This document shows, in pieces, positions 9,184-17,687 of a stretch of 64,000 bases of DNA; position 1 is the stretch's first letter, and every line of letters starts with the position of its first letter. Source of the stretch: Luteolibacter yonseiensis (GTDB lineage: Bacteria; Verrucomicrobiota; Verrucomicrobiia; Verrucomicrobiales; Akkermansiaceae); NCBI RefSeq assembly GCF_016595465.1, contig NZ_JAENIK010000004.1, positions 372,001 to 436,000 of the forward strand, written 5' to 3'. The position numbers and the translations under genes are program-made. The notes below the pieces were generated by a model. That model was not told where the DNA came from, ran no database searches, and was given only the letters and a program-made list of their open reading frames with translations.

Positions 9184-11608
9184 GGCTAAAATTCAAAATT
9201 CGAATCGGAAGAGGAAGAACAGTAAGCCTTGGTTCTTCATGCGTAAAGGCTTCTGGCTCACGCTCATCCTGCTGGGCATCATCGGTGCCGTCTCGGGCGG
9301 GATCTTCGCCGAGGCCTATACCCGCGACTACCGCCTCCGCGCGGGCACCTATGATCTGGAGCGCATCAACGAGCTGGAAGAGCCGAGCATCATCCTGGAC
9401 CGGAATGGCAAGGAGATCGGCCGCATCTTCGTGCAGAACCGCAGCGTGATCCCGATCGAGCAGGTGCCGGAGATTTTCATCAAGACGCTGCGGGCCGGAG
9501 AGGACTCGCGGTTCCTCACGCACCATGGTGTGGACTACATCGGCATCGTGCGGGCCGGAATCCTGAACGCGCAGGGCGGGAACCAGGGGGCCAGCACCAT
9601 CACCCAGCAGCTCGCGAGGAATGCCTACAATCTCAAGGAGGAAGCGAAGCAGCGCAAGGAAACGACCATCCAGCGGAAGCTGGTGGAGGCCTTCCTCGCC
9701 CGCCGCATCGAGGACCGGTATACCAAGGAGCAGATCCTCAATTTCTACCTGAACCGCATCTACTTCGGCAGCGGATTCTACGGCATCCGCTCGGCATCGC
9801 TGGGGTATTTCGGCAAGGAGCCGATGAAGCTGACCACCGAGGAATGCGCGTCGCTGGTCACCCTGATCAAGAACCCGAACGCCCGCTCCCCGCTGAACAA
9901 TCCGGAGGTGAACCGCACCGGCCGGAACTACGTGCTCGGCCGGATGCGCGAGGAGGGCTTTATCTCCTCGTCCGAGCTCGCCCGCCTCAGGGCCCTGCCG
10001 CTGCGGTTGAACTCACAGCCGTTGCGCCGCGGCACCACCCACTTGTATGAACGCATCGCGGAAGCGGTCGGTCTCGCTTTGGGTGAGGACGCGCTGGCGT
10101 CCGGGAAATTCAAGGTCCACACCACCATTCTCGCCGAGGCCCAGAACGCGGCCCAACAGGCCCTGCTCGACAGCCTGGAAAAAGCGGAAGCCCAGCCGGG
10201 CTACACCCATCCCAAGTACCGCGATTATCGCAAGGGCAGCCCGAAACCCGCCGAATACCTGCAGGGCGCGGTGCTCATGATCGACCATGACACGGGCGAG
10301 GTCCTCGCCCACGTCGGCGGGCGGGATTACGCGCAGGTCCCTTACGATTTCATCGAGCTTGGCAAGCGTCCGCTCGGCACCGCGTTTTTCCCCTACATCT
10401 ACGCGGCCGGGTTGAGCGGCGGCCAGACACCCGCATCTCTGGTGGAGGATGAGCCGATGGACAACCGCGCCGTCATGGTCGGCGGCCGCGAGGGCATCCT
10501 CGGAGAGTGGGGCATGGAGGTTTCCTCACCGGTCTACGAAGGAAAGATCCCGGTGCGCAAGGCGTTGGAAAATTCCAAGATCGCCGCCACCGTGCGCTTC
10601 GCCGGGGCGACCGGCCTCCAGCGGGTCGTCGACACCGCGGTCTCCTTCGGCCTGCCCTTGCAAAAAGCGGAACTCCTGCCCCGCCTCGCCGTCGGCTTCG
10701 AAGAGGTTTCCATGAAGCAGGCCGTCCGCGCCATGACCACCTTCCCTCGCGGCGGACAATCCGGACCTGAAAAACTGGTCTATCTCGACCGCGTCGAGAA
10801 TTCCCAAGGCCGCGTCGTTTACCGCCGCCAGAGACAGCCGCAGCCGACCCGCGATGTCATCGACGAGGCCACCGCCTGGCAGGTCCACAGCATGATGGTC
10901 GGCTCGCTTTTCCGTGGAAGCTCGAAGGGCGTGCTCGACGGGATGCTGGAGAAGAACTTCAGCGGCGCGGGCAAGAGCGGCACCACCCATGACTTCGCGG
11001 ACACCTGGTTCATCGGTTACAACAAGCGCGTGACCTGCGGCGTCTGGACGGGATTCCTGGGCAATGACGGGGCCATCTACCCCGGTGCCTTCGGCCGGGA
11101 TCTCTCGATGCCCGTCTGGCAGAAAACCATGAATGCCGCCGCTCCCTCGTTCGGCGGCGGACAACTCACCCCGCCCGACAGCGTCGTGGAGGTGAATGTC
11201 TGCACCGTATCCGGCGAGCGGGCCACCCAGTTCTGCCAGCAGCACGAGGAAAACGTGAACACGGGCATGATCCAGTCCCGTTCCACCGCAGTGGGCGAAT
11301 ACTTCCGCAGGGGCACCGAGAAGCTTCCCTTCTGCTCCATCCACTCCGGCGGAACCAGCGAAGGAGGCGCACCCGACATAACCGCGCTGAACCTGCCCGC
11401 GCTCGATGCCGTCCCCGTCCGCCCGAAGGAACCCACCCTCATCGGCGACGATCCCTATCACACGGAGGTCCCCAGCTTCGCCGCCACCTCCGCCGAGGGA
11501 GGCTTCGTCCGCCACCGCACGAACGTGCTCGACAGCCTGGACCTTACCGACATCGAAGATGGCATCCCGCTGCCCCGTCCGCGGCGGCTGCAGATCGATG
11601 ACGAGTGA
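9182..11608 (+). CDS. Class A penicillin-binding protein with degenerate transpeptidase site
   Basis: An 808-residue bifunctional-type peptidoglycan synthase with a short cytoplasmic tail and one membrane helix (~24-43). The GT51 glycosyltransferase is intact by motif: RAGEDSRFLTHHGVD with the catalytic Glu107, then QGGNQGASTITQQLARN. The transpeptidase domain follows from ~350. Where family members have G-S-x-x-K-P, this one reads RPLGTAFFPYIYAAG, so Ser becomes Thr400 and Lys becomes Phe403. The S-x-N motif reads S465-K-I467. Only the K-[ST]-G motif (GKSGTTHDFADTWF, Lys598) is kept. I infer active glycan polymerisation and lost or altered cross-linking. The start at 9182 is supported by AGGA about ten bases upstream. 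Confidence 0.93.
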   Translation: MAKIQNSNRKRKNSKPWFFMRKGFWLTLILLGIIGAVSGGIFAEAYTRDYRLRAGTYDLERINELEEPSIILDRNGKEIGRIFVQNRSVIPIEQVPEIFIKTLRAGEDSRFLTHHGVDYIGIVRAGILNAQGGNQGASTITQQLARNAYNLKEEAKQRKETTIQRKLVEAFLARRIEDRYTKEQILNFYLNRIYFGSGFYGIRSASLGYFGKEPMKLTTEECASLVTLIKNPNARSPLNNPEVNRTGRNYVLGRMREEGFISSSELARLRALPLRLNSQPLRRGTTHLYERIAEAVGLALGEDALASGKFKVHTTILAEAQNAAQQALLDSLEKAEAQPGYTHPKYRDYRKGSPKPAEYLQGAVLMIDHDTGEVLAHVGGRDYAQVPYDFIELGKRPLGTAFFPYIYAAGLSGGQTPASLVEDEPMDNRAVMVGGREGILGEWGMEVSSPVYEGKIPVRKALENSKIAATVRFAGATGLQRVVDTAVSFGLPLQKAELLPRLAVGFEEVSMKQAVRAMTTFPRGGQSGPEKLVYLDRVENSQGRVVYRRQRQPQPTRDVIDEATAWQVHSMMVGSLFRGSSKGVLDGMLEKNFSGAGKSGTTHDFADTWFIGYNKRVTCGVWTGFLGNDGAIYPGAFGRDLSMPVWQKTMNAAAPSFGGGQLTPPDSVVEVNVCTVSGERATQFCQQHEENVNTGMIQSRSTAVGEYFRRGTEKLPFCSIHSGGTSEGGAPDITALNLPALDAVPVRPKEPTLIGDDPYHTEVPSFAATSAEGGFVRHRTNVLDSLDLTDIEDGIPLPRPRRLQIDDE

Positions 11609-11756
11609 CACCACCGGCCTCCCTTCCTGACCGATGCGGTGCCTGTTAACGCAGCCTCCCGAGGATAGACGGCCAAGCCTGACGGCAATGATTCGCATTT
11701 CCCCGGGCCTCCGGAAGCGTGAGCCTTCGAAAGAAAACGCCTGAGGCCCGACGACC

Positions 11757-11829
11757 GTCCGGAGTTCACGATTCATCGTGCTCTTTCACCCGCCCCGGCG
11801 GATGGCAAGCTGGAGCTTGAACTCCGGGC
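11757..11829 (-). repeat. Cloverleaf-forming palindromic repeat, copy 1
   Basis: The outer arms GTCCGGAGTTC (11757-11767) and GAACTCCGGGC (11819-11829) pair at 10 of 11 positions plus one G-U. Between them lie ACGAT-tc-ATCGT (11768-11779), CCGCC-cc-GGCGG (11790-11801) and AAGCT-gg-AGCTT (11807-11818). Its reverse complement aligns with the element at 45842-45902 through the outer arm, the AAGCT/AGCTT hairpin and the core AAGAGCACG (minus strand, 11785-11777). It lies 148 bases downstream of the penicillin-binding protein gene. Confidence 0.75.
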
Positions 11830-11911
11830 AGCGCTTCCGCGGGTGACGGTTTCACGCCCTTCATCGACCGCTTTCGGAAGACCTTTCAATCATCGTGGCT
11901 CTAATTTTAAA

Positions 11912-11945
11912 TTTAGGCTTGATTACTAAACTTAGCCTAGACTAA
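11912..11945 (+). promoter_or_regulatory. Metal-regulator operator cluster before the outer-membrane barrel gene
   Basis: TTAGCCTAGACTAA (11932-11945) is an inverted repeat TTAG-N6-CTAA. It is nearly identical to the site before the ABC operon at 12703-12718, the common core being TTAGCCTNNNCTAA. A second pair TTTAG/CTAAA with nine-base spacing lies at 11912-11930. Such sites resemble DtxR/MntR-type operators (TTAGG...CCTAA). The site ends nine bases before the ATG, so binding would block initiation. The regulator itself is not in the window. Confidence 0.7.
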
Positions 11946-11954
11946 TTTTTATTC

Positions 11955-12695
11955 ATGAATCCCCTACACCTGCTCGCGTGCGGTCTTTCCGCAGCCTCCG
12001 TATCCGCCGCCGAACTGCGCCCCCTCAGCACCGACCGCCCGGATACCACCGAAAGCCCCCGCACCGTCGACGCCGGGCATTTCCAATTTGAAATGGAAGT
12101 GGCGAACGCCTCGCACGACGGCTTCTCCCTTGCGGAACTGAATTCGAAAATCGGCCTCGATGCCTCCACGGACCTGCAAGTCGTCACGCCATTCTACACC
12201 CGTGTCCGGGATGGAGGCGAAGGCTTCGGAGACGTGGAAATCCGTCTGAAACGCAATCTCTGGGGAAATGATTCGGGTTCCACCGCGCTCGCGATCATGC
12301 CGTTTGTCAAAATCCCGACCGCGAACGGCGATCTCGGAAATGACGAGTTCGAAGGTGGACTGATCGTTCCGTTCGGTTTCGACGGCCCATCCGGGTGGTC
12401 CTGCGCTGTCATGGCGGAACTGGATCTGGTGGCGGACGACGACGGCGGCGGCCACCATCTGGTTGGCGTGGCCTCCGCCACCACCAGTCATGGGATCACG
12501 GAAAACACCGCCATCTTTCTCGAACTCGTCAGCGTGGCGGACGCCGGATCCCGCTCGGCCTATGAAGCTTATTTCAACACTGGCATGACATGGGCTGTCA
12601 CATCCACCTGCCAGCTCGACGGAGGAATCCGCCTCGGTCTGACGGACGCATCCGCCGATTTCACCCCGTTCCTGGGAGCCAGCACGAAGTTTTGA
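11955..12695 (+). CDS. MetA-pathway-type outer-membrane barrel, likely metal-regulated
   Basis: A 246-residue protein with a signal peptide ending at VSAA. The mature start ELRPLSTDRPDTTESPRTVD and alternating beta-strand pattern fit the 'transporter / putative MetA-pathway of phenol degradation' barrel family, whose substrates are mostly unknown. It ends in an aromatic residue (STKF), as expected for outer-membrane insertion. It is followed after 42 bases by the Mn/Zn-type ABC uptake operon and shares that operon's operator motif. I infer it is an outer-membrane entry channel for the same metal or its chelate; no ligand residues were identified to prove this. Confidence 0.75.
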   Translation: MNPLHLLACGLSAASVSAAELRPLSTDRPDTTESPRTVDAGHFQFEMEVANASHDGFSLAELNSKIGLDASTDLQVVTPFYTRVRDGGEGFGDVEIRLKRNLWGNDSGSTALAIMPFVKIPTANGDLGNDEFEGGLIVPFGFDGPSGWSCAVMAELDLVADDDGGGHHLVGVASATTSHGITENTAIFLELVSVADAGSRSAYEAYFNTGMTWAVTSTCQLDGGIRLGLTDASADFTPFLGASTKF

Positions 12696-12701
12696 CCAAA
12701 A

Positions 12702-12720
12702 ATTTAGCCTCATCTAAAAT
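12702..12720 (+). promoter_or_regulatory. Metal-regulator operator before the ABC uptake operon
   Basis: TTTAGCCTCATCTAAA (12703-12718) is an inverted repeat TTTAG-N6-CTAAA lying between the barrel gene stop (12695) and the binding-protein ATG (12738). The core TTAGCCTNNNCTAA is shared exactly with 11932-11945, which strongly suggests a common DtxR/MntR-like repressor. The presence of its own site suggests the ABC operon has a separate promoter here. Confidence 0.72.
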
Positions 12721-12737
12721 TCTACATTGAAGCGAAT

Positions 12738-13697
12738 ATGAAACGTGCCATGATGATTCCCATGAAATCCGGTGCCCTGCGGCCCTTTTCCAGACGAAGC
12801 GTGCTCTGTCTCGCTGTCGGCCTGTGCGCCCTTCTCGCCAGCGGTTGCGGCGATCCAAAAAAATCCACTTCCGGGAAAAAGCGGGTGGTCACGAGCTTCA
12901 CCATCATCGCCGACATGGCGAGGGAGGTGGCCGGGGATGCGGCGGAAGTCGATTCCATCACCCGGCCCGGTGCCGAGATCCACGGATACGATCCCACGCC
13001 CAGGGATATCTTGAAGGCCCAGTCGGCGGATCTCGTCCTGTGGAATGGATTGAACCTGGAACTGTGGTTCGAAAAATTCTTCACCAACGTGCGCGATGTC
13101 CAGAGCGCCGTGCTGACGGAGGGAGTGACGCCCATGGGCATCACGGAGGGTCCCTACACCGGCAAGCCGAACCCCCACGCCTGGATGTCCCCGTCCAACG
13201 CGGTGATCTATGTGGAAAACATCCGCAAGGCCCTGGTGAAAATGGACCCGGCGAACGAGGCCACCTATAACGCGAACGCCGCCGCCTACACCGCGAAGAT
13301 CAAGGCGTTGGACGAGCCTGTCCGGCAGAAGCTCGCCGCCATCCCGGAGGACCAGCGCTGGCTCGTCACCAGCGAAGGCGCGTTTTCCTACCTCTGCGCG
13401 AACTACGGACTGCGGCAGCTCTACCTGTGGCCCATCAACGCCGATGCCCAGGGCACGCCACAGCAGGTGAAGGCCGTCATCGACGGGGTCCGGTCCAACA
13501 AGGTTCCCGTCATTTTTTCCGAAAGCACGGTGAGTGACAAACCGGCCCGCCAGGTGGCGAAGGAAACCGGCGCGCGCTACGGCGGAGTGCTGTATGTGGA
13601 CTCCCTGACGGATTCCGCAGGACCCGCACCTACCTATCTGAAATTGTTGGAAACCAACGCCGACACCATCGTGAAAGGATTTCTCAACCCGCCATGA
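12738..13697 (+). CDS. Mn/Zn-type ABC transporter substrate-binding lipoprotein
   Basis: A 319-residue cluster A-I (PsaA/SitA/YfeA/ZnuA) binding protein. The lipobox LASGC places the lipidated cysteine at 37. The four expected metal ligands are visible: His82 (IHGYDPTP), His147 (NPHAWMSP), Glu213 (VTSEGAFSY) and Asp288 (VDSLTD). The His-His-Glu-Asp set and absence of a His-rich loop favour Mn2+/Fe2+ over Zn2+ importers, though that is inference. The stop overlaps the ATPase start (ATGA at 13694). The upstream operator suggests derepression when metal is scarce. Confidence 0.95.
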   Translation: MKRAMMIPMKSGALRPFSRRSVLCLAVGLCALLASGCGDPKKSTSGKKRVVTSFTIIADMAREVAGDAAEVDSITRPGAEIHGYDPTPRDILKAQSADLVLWNGLNLELWFEKFFTNVRDVQSAVLTEGVTPMGITEGPYTGKPNPHAWMSPSNAVIYVENIRKALVKMDPANEATYNANAAAYTAKIKALDEPVRQKLAAIPEDQRWLVTSEGAFSYLCANYGLRQLYLWPINADAQGTPQQVKAVIDGVRSNKVPVIFSESTVSDKPARQVAKETGARYGGVLYVDSLTDSAGPAPTYLKLLETNADTIVKGFLNPP

Positions 13698-14590
13698 ACG
13701 AACCTCTGCGCCTGGTCGTGGATGACGTGTCGGTGGCCTATGCCAACGGGCACCTCGCCCTGCGCGACGCCTCGTTCCAACTCGGGGCGGGCACCATCTG
13801 CGCGCTGGTGGGGGTGAACGGCAGCGGCAAGTCCACCTTGTTCAAGAGCATCATGGGCTTCGTGAAACCGAAGTCCGGCAGCGTGAAGATCAACGGCCGG
13901 CCGGTGCGTGCGGCGCTGAAAGAACACATCGTCGCCTATGTGCCGCAGGCCGAGGAGGTGGATTGGCAATTCCCCGTAAGCGTGTGGGACGTGGCGATGA
14001 TGGGCCGCTACGGCGCGATGAATTTCCTGCGCATCCCCCGCGCGGAGGACAAGGCGAAGGTGGAGGAAAGCCTGCGCCGTGTCTCGATGTGGGAGTTCAA
14101 GGACCGCCAGATCGGCGAGCTGAGCGGCGGGCAGAAAAAGCGGGTGTTCCTCGCCCGCGCGCTGGCCCAGGGCGGGCGTGTGATCCTGCTGGACGAGCCA
14201 TTCACCGGGGTGGATGTGAAAACCGAGGAAGCCATCATCCAGCTCCTGCGCGAACTCCGCACGGCGGGATGCATCATCCTCGTCTCCACCCACAATCTCG
14301 GCAGCGTGCCGGAGTTCTGCGATCAGGTCGTGCTCATCAACCGCACGGTGCTCGCCTACGGCCCCACGTGCGATGTCTTCACCGAGCAGAATCTGGCGGC
14401 CGCCTTCGGTGGCGTGCTGCGTCAGTTCCAGTTCGAGGAGTCCACCATCCAGGATCACGACGGCCGGACGGTCCGCGTCCTGACCGATGACGAGCGGCCC
14501 CTGGTCTTCGGCAAGGACGGCCACCTGGAATACAAGGACCGCCAGGAACACGGCGAGCTGCTGAAAAAACGCCGCGAAGAGCATGAGTGA
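13694..14590 (+). CDS. Metal ABC transporter ATP-binding protein
   Basis: A 298-residue ATPase of the Mn/Zn/Fe chelate uptake family. Walker A is GVNGSGKST (40-48), the signature LSGGQKKR begins at 143, Walker B and catalytic Glu are VILLDE (163-168), and the switch His lies in STHNLGS. A C-terminal extension of ~40 residues ([20 protein letters not shown]) exceeds the usual ~250-residue length. Its start overlaps the binding-protein gene by four bases and its end overlaps the first permease gene by eight, indicating tight translational coupling. Confidence 0.96.
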   Translation: MNEPLRLVVDDVSVAYANGHLALRDASFQLGAGTICALVGVNGSGKSTLFKSIMGFVKPKSGSVKINGRPVRAALKEHIVAYVPQAEEVDWQFPVSVWDVAMMGRYGAMNFLRIPRAEDKAKVEESLRRVSMWEFKDRQIGELSGGQKKRVFLARALAQGGRVILLDEPFTGVDVKTEEAIIQLLRELRTAGCIILVSTHNLGSVPEFCDQVVLINRTVLAYGPTCDVFTEQNLAAAFGGVLRQFQFEESTIQDHDGRTVRVLTDDERPLVFGKDGHLEYKDRQEHGELLKKRREEHE

Positions 14591-15449
14591 GTTTCTTCAA
14601 CAGCTCCTGACACCCTTCCAGTATGACTACATGCTGCGCGCCATCTGGGTCAGCGCGCTCGTCGGCGGCACGTGCGGATTCCTTTCCTCCTTCGTCACGC
14701 TCAAGGGCTGGTCGCTGATGGGGGACGCGCTCTCGCACGCCGTCGTTCCGGGCGTCGCGGTGGCTTACATCCTCGGCCTGCCGTTCGCGCTCGGCGCGTT
14801 CGTCGCCGGGTTGCTGGCCGCGGGGACCATGGCCTTCGTCAAGGCGAGAAGCCGGATCCGCGAGGACGCCACCATCGGCATCGTTTTCACCGCCTACTTC
14901 GCGCTCGGACTTCTGCTGATCTCGCTTTTCCCCGCACGGGTGGACCTGAAGGTGATCCTGTTGGGAAACATCCTCGCCGTTTCGGATCCGGACATCTGGC
15001 AGGTCGCCATCATCAGCGCGGTGACGGTGGGGGTGCTCGTGTTGAAATGGAGGGATCTCATGCTGTTCTGCTTCGATGCCAACCAGGCCCGCACCCTCGG
15101 GCTGCGGGCGGGGCTTCTCCACATCACCCTTCTCTCGCTGCTCGCCGCCACCTCCGTCGCCGCCCTGCAGGCGGTGGGTGCCTGCCTCGTGGTGGCCATG
15201 CTCATCACCCCCGGAGCGACGGCCTACCTCCTCACCGACCGCTTTGGAAAAATGCTGTGGCTGTCCTCGGCCATGGGCGTGCTCACCTCGCTCGCAGGGG
15301 CCTATTCGAGCTACTACTTCAACGGCGCGACCGGCGGCTGCATCGTCACGCTCCAAGCGCTGTTGTTCCTGGCAGCCTTCGTCTTCGCACCGAAACACGG
15401 CATCCTCGCCGCCAAACGCCGCCTGCGCCTCGCGGCCCCGCAACCATGA
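14583..15449 (+). CDS. Metal ABC transporter permease 1
   Basis: A 288-residue ABC-3 family inner-membrane permease with about eight or nine hydrophobic helices. Family motifs include [21 protein letters not shown] near the N-terminus and [20 protein letters not shown] near residue 205. The end ([13 protein letters not shown]) is the typical family C-terminus. It overlaps the ATPase gene by eight bases and the second permease by four (ATGA). With the next gene it likely forms a heterodimeric channel. Confidence 0.95.
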   Translation: MSEFLQQLLTPFQYDYMLRAIWVSALVGGTCGFLSSFVTLKGWSLMGDALSHAVVPGVAVAYILGLPFALGAFVAGLLAAGTMAFVKARSRIREDATIGIVFTAYFALGLLLISLFPARVDLKVILLGNILAVSDPDIWQVAIISAVTVGVLVLKWRDLMLFCFDANQARTLGLRAGLLHITLLSLLAATSVAALQAVGACLVVAMLITPGATAYLLTDRFGKMLWLSSAMGVLTSLAGAYSSYYFNGATGGCIVTLQALLFLAAFVFAPKHGILAAKRRLRLAAPQP

Positions 15450-16273
15450 ACGCCCTGCTGGAACCCCTGCAATACGCCTTCATGCGGGACGCCCTGCTTG
15501 TCGGGTCGCTCGTCGCCGCCATGTGCGCGGTGCTGTCGTGTTTCCTCATTTTGAAAGGCTGGTCGCTGATGGGAGACGCCATCTCCCACGCGGTGCTGCC
15601 GGGCATCGTGCTGGCCTACATCGCCGGGCTGCCGCTCTCGATCGGCGCCTTCGCGGCGGGCCTCACCTGCGCGGTGGGCACGGGATTCATCAAGCAAAAC
15701 AGCCGCGTGAAGGAAGACACCGTGATGGGGGTGGTCTTCACCGGCCTGTTCGCCTTCGGGCTGGTGCTTTTCAGCAGGACGCCGTCGGACATGCATCTGG
15801 ATCACATCCTCGTCGGCAGCATCCTCGGTATCACGCGGGAACAGGTATGGGAAACGCTCGGTCTGGGCGGTGTGGTGCTCGCGGTGACCCTGGTGCTGCG
15901 CCGGGACCTGCTGCTGATCTGCTTCGATCCCGGCCAGGCCCGCGTGCTGGCCCTGCCGGAGCGTTTCCTGAACTACCTCCTGCTGGGATTGCTCTCACTC
16001 GCCATCGTCGTCTCGCTGCAAGCGGTGGGCATCATCCTGGTCGTCGCCATGCTCGTCACCCCCGGCAGCATCGCCCACCTGTGGACGGACCGCTTCGACC
16101 GCATGCTGGTCATCGCGGTCACGGCGGCGGTATGCTCAACGGTCGCCGGCATTCTCATCAGCTTCAAGATGGAAGGCTCCTCCACCAGCGGCTGCATCGT
16201 GCTGGTCCAGGCACTGGTATTTGTTATCTCCCTGCTCTTCGCGCCGAAGCATGGGATCTGGAAGCGGGGGTGA
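15446..16273 (+). CDS. Metal ABC transporter permease 2
   Basis: A 275-residue ABC-3 permease, clearly paralogous to the preceding gene ([41 protein letters not shown]; ending LFAPKHGIWKRG). The ATG at 15446 is chosen because it overlaps the previous stop in ATGA and begins right before the first membrane helix; the open frame extends far upstream but only as shadow of the first permease. Two tandem permeases are characteristic of SitCD/YfeCD-type Mn/Fe transporters and fit an Mn2+/Fe2+ substrate. Confidence 0.95.
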   Translation: MNALLEPLQYAFMRDALLVGSLVAAMCAVLSCFLILKGWSLMGDAISHAVLPGIVLAYIAGLPLSIGAFAAGLTCAVGTGFIKQNSRVKEDTVMGVVFTGLFAFGLVLFSRTPSDMHLDHILVGSILGITREQVWETLGLGGVVLAVTLVLRRDLLLICFDPGQARVLALPERFLNYLLLGLLSLAIVVSLQAVGIILVVAMLVTPGSIAHLWTDRFDRMLVIAVTAAVCSTVAGILISFKMEGSSTSGCIVLVQALVFVISLLFAPKHGIWKRG

Positions 16274-16341
16274 GGGAGATCGTCATTTTTCCCGGTTCCG
16301 GCGAGAAGCGGGAAGAGAGGCGGTGGGCGTGCCCATCCGCA

Positions 16342-16791
16342 TCACCAGCGCTTTTTCCTATCCCTCTTCCCGGCCCGGCAGCGTGTGATGGCTCCTGCCA
16401 CATGGCCCCACATCACACCAGACAACGCCGATCCCAGAAGGAAAATCCAAATCGAGGCCTGCAGGCCCGCCATCCTCTTCACACAAAGCAGCCAGCCGAT
16501 CGTCCCGAACGGGTTGAGAGGCCAGAGCACGGTCAGGACGACATTACGAACAATCCGAAGGGAAGCCAGCGAGCCGAAAGTCAGTGAAAACTCCGTCCCT
16601 AACAACAAGGCACCAAGCAGCAGGGACACGAAGACCACCAAAACCGCGGTGAGGACTGAGCAACTCTTTTTGGTCTGCGGTTGAGTAGGCGTTTCAGTCA
16701 TCTCAGGGGAATCTGGAATTACAGGCTCCTGCGTCAAATACGGATCAAGCTCTGCCGGGAAAGCTTCCGAACCGAGCGTGATGGCAGCCAC
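16342..16791 (-). CDS. Small hypothetical membrane protein
   Basis: A 149-residue protein if it begins at the GTG at 16791, or 119 residues from the ATG at 16701. An N-terminal Pro/Thr-rich cytoplasmic stretch is followed by a hydrophobic helix (VLTAVLVVFVSLLLGALLLG), a second hydrophobic region (NVVLTVLWPLNPFGTIGWLL) and a third (SIWIFLLGSALSGVMWG), then a basic tail (RCRAGKRDRKKRW). No family was recognised. It begins four bases after the coiled-coil gene stop and is convergent with the metal ABC operon. Confidence 0.6.
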   Translation of the reverse strand: MAAITLGSEAFPAELDPYLTQEPVIPDSPEMTETPTQPQTKKSCSVLTAVLVVFVSLLLGALLLGTEFSLTFGSLASLRIVRNVVLTVLWPLNPFGTIGWLLCVKRMAGLQASIWIFLLGSALSGVMWGHVAGAITRCRAGKRDRKKRW

Positions 16792-16795
16792 CGCC

Positions 16796-17677
16796 TCACG
16801 CCGTCCCCGCCAGCCTGTGGTTCAGCGCGATGGAGCGGCGGAGCGCTCGCATGACGTCGACGAGCCCTTGGTGAGGCGACGCGGCTTCGGCGCAGGGGGC
16901 GTGTTGCCCGGCGTGGCGGCTGACAAACCGCCCGATTTCCGCATAAAGCTGCCGCATCTGGGTGTCCAGGACGGCGCTCTCCGCGCGGAGGACGGACATT
17001 TCCTTGTTGCCGTCCCCGATGACCTGGAACGCTTCCGAAGCATGGATGCGGCGGCCTTTTTTCTTCTCGGCGAGCTGGGCATCCACGGCGTCCACCTTCG
17101 CGTCACCGGCTTCAATCTCGGCACCGATGTCGATCCGTTGCTGCTTGAGGTCGGCAAACCGGTTTTTCAGTTCACCAAGGCGGGTCTTCAGCTTGTTCAC
17201 CTGCTCCTTGTCAAATGCCGCGCTGGGAGCCTCCTTGGTGAGCACCTCGAGCTTCATCTTGAGTCCGTCGTAGGAACGGCGGACCTCGCGGGCTTCCGCG
17301 ACGATCTCATCCCGCTTGTGCGCGAGCTTTTCGAGTTCGGTGAGCAGGGTGACACGCTCTTCGGCAAGCTCTTGGTGCACCTCCGGGATGCTGTTCAGGA
17401 CGGTCGCACGCTCCTCATGGGCCTGGTCGAGCCGTGTCTGGCACTCGGCGAGCCGGTTGTTGACGTCCTCCTTCTCCTTGATGAACCTCCGCAGGTTCCA
17501 ATATTCCACGGAAAGTTCCTCGATATTCTCAACCCGCTCCCAGATCAGGAAGCCCAGCTGCGCCTCGGCCTCGCGCAGCAGGTGCATTTCGCTCGCGGCG
17601 TCGGACATCCGCTGGTTTTTCCTGAAATAGCCGAACGCTTGGGCGAACCGGGCGATGTAGTAGCGGGAGGACGTCAT
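16796..17677 (-). CDS. Coiled-coil protein of unknown function
   Basis: A 293-residue soluble protein dominated by long heptad-rich helices from ~45 to ~240 (RLAECQTRLDQAHEERATVL; VNKLKTRLGELKNRFADLKQ). The start TSSRYYIARFAQAFGYFRKN is aromatic and the C-terminus is His/Ala-rich. No signal peptide or catalytic motif is seen. It begins ten bases after the acetyl-CoA synthetase stop, so it is probably co-transcribed, but the sequence gives no functional link. Families like this are often lineage-restricted; function unknown. Confidence 0.75.
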   Translation of the reverse strand: MTSSRYYIARFAQAFGYFRKNQRMSDAASEMHLLREAEAQLGFLIWERVENIEELSVEYWNLRRFIKEKEDVNNRLAECQTRLDQAHEERATVLNSIPEVHQELAEERVTLLTELEKLAHKRDEIVAEAREVRRSYDGLKMKLEVLTKEAPSAAFDKEQVNKLKTRLGELKNRFADLKQQRIDIGAEIEAGDAKVDAVDAQLAEKKKGRRIHASEAFQVIGDGNKEMSVLRAESAVLDTQMRQLYAEIGRFVSRHAGQHAPCAEAASPHQGLVDVMRALRRSIALNHRLAGTA

Positions 17678-17687
17678 TAGGAATGCG

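Larger units (their letters stand above)
11609..11954. other. Intergenic region with a structured repeat and a metal-operator cluster
   Basis: About 345 bases between the penicillin-binding protein gene and the outer-membrane barrel gene. The first ~150 bases show nothing recognisable. A cloverleaf-like palindromic element occupies 11757-11829. The last ~50 bases are AT-rich and carry the operator-like repeats at 11912-11945, just before the ATG at 11955. Confidence 0.6.
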
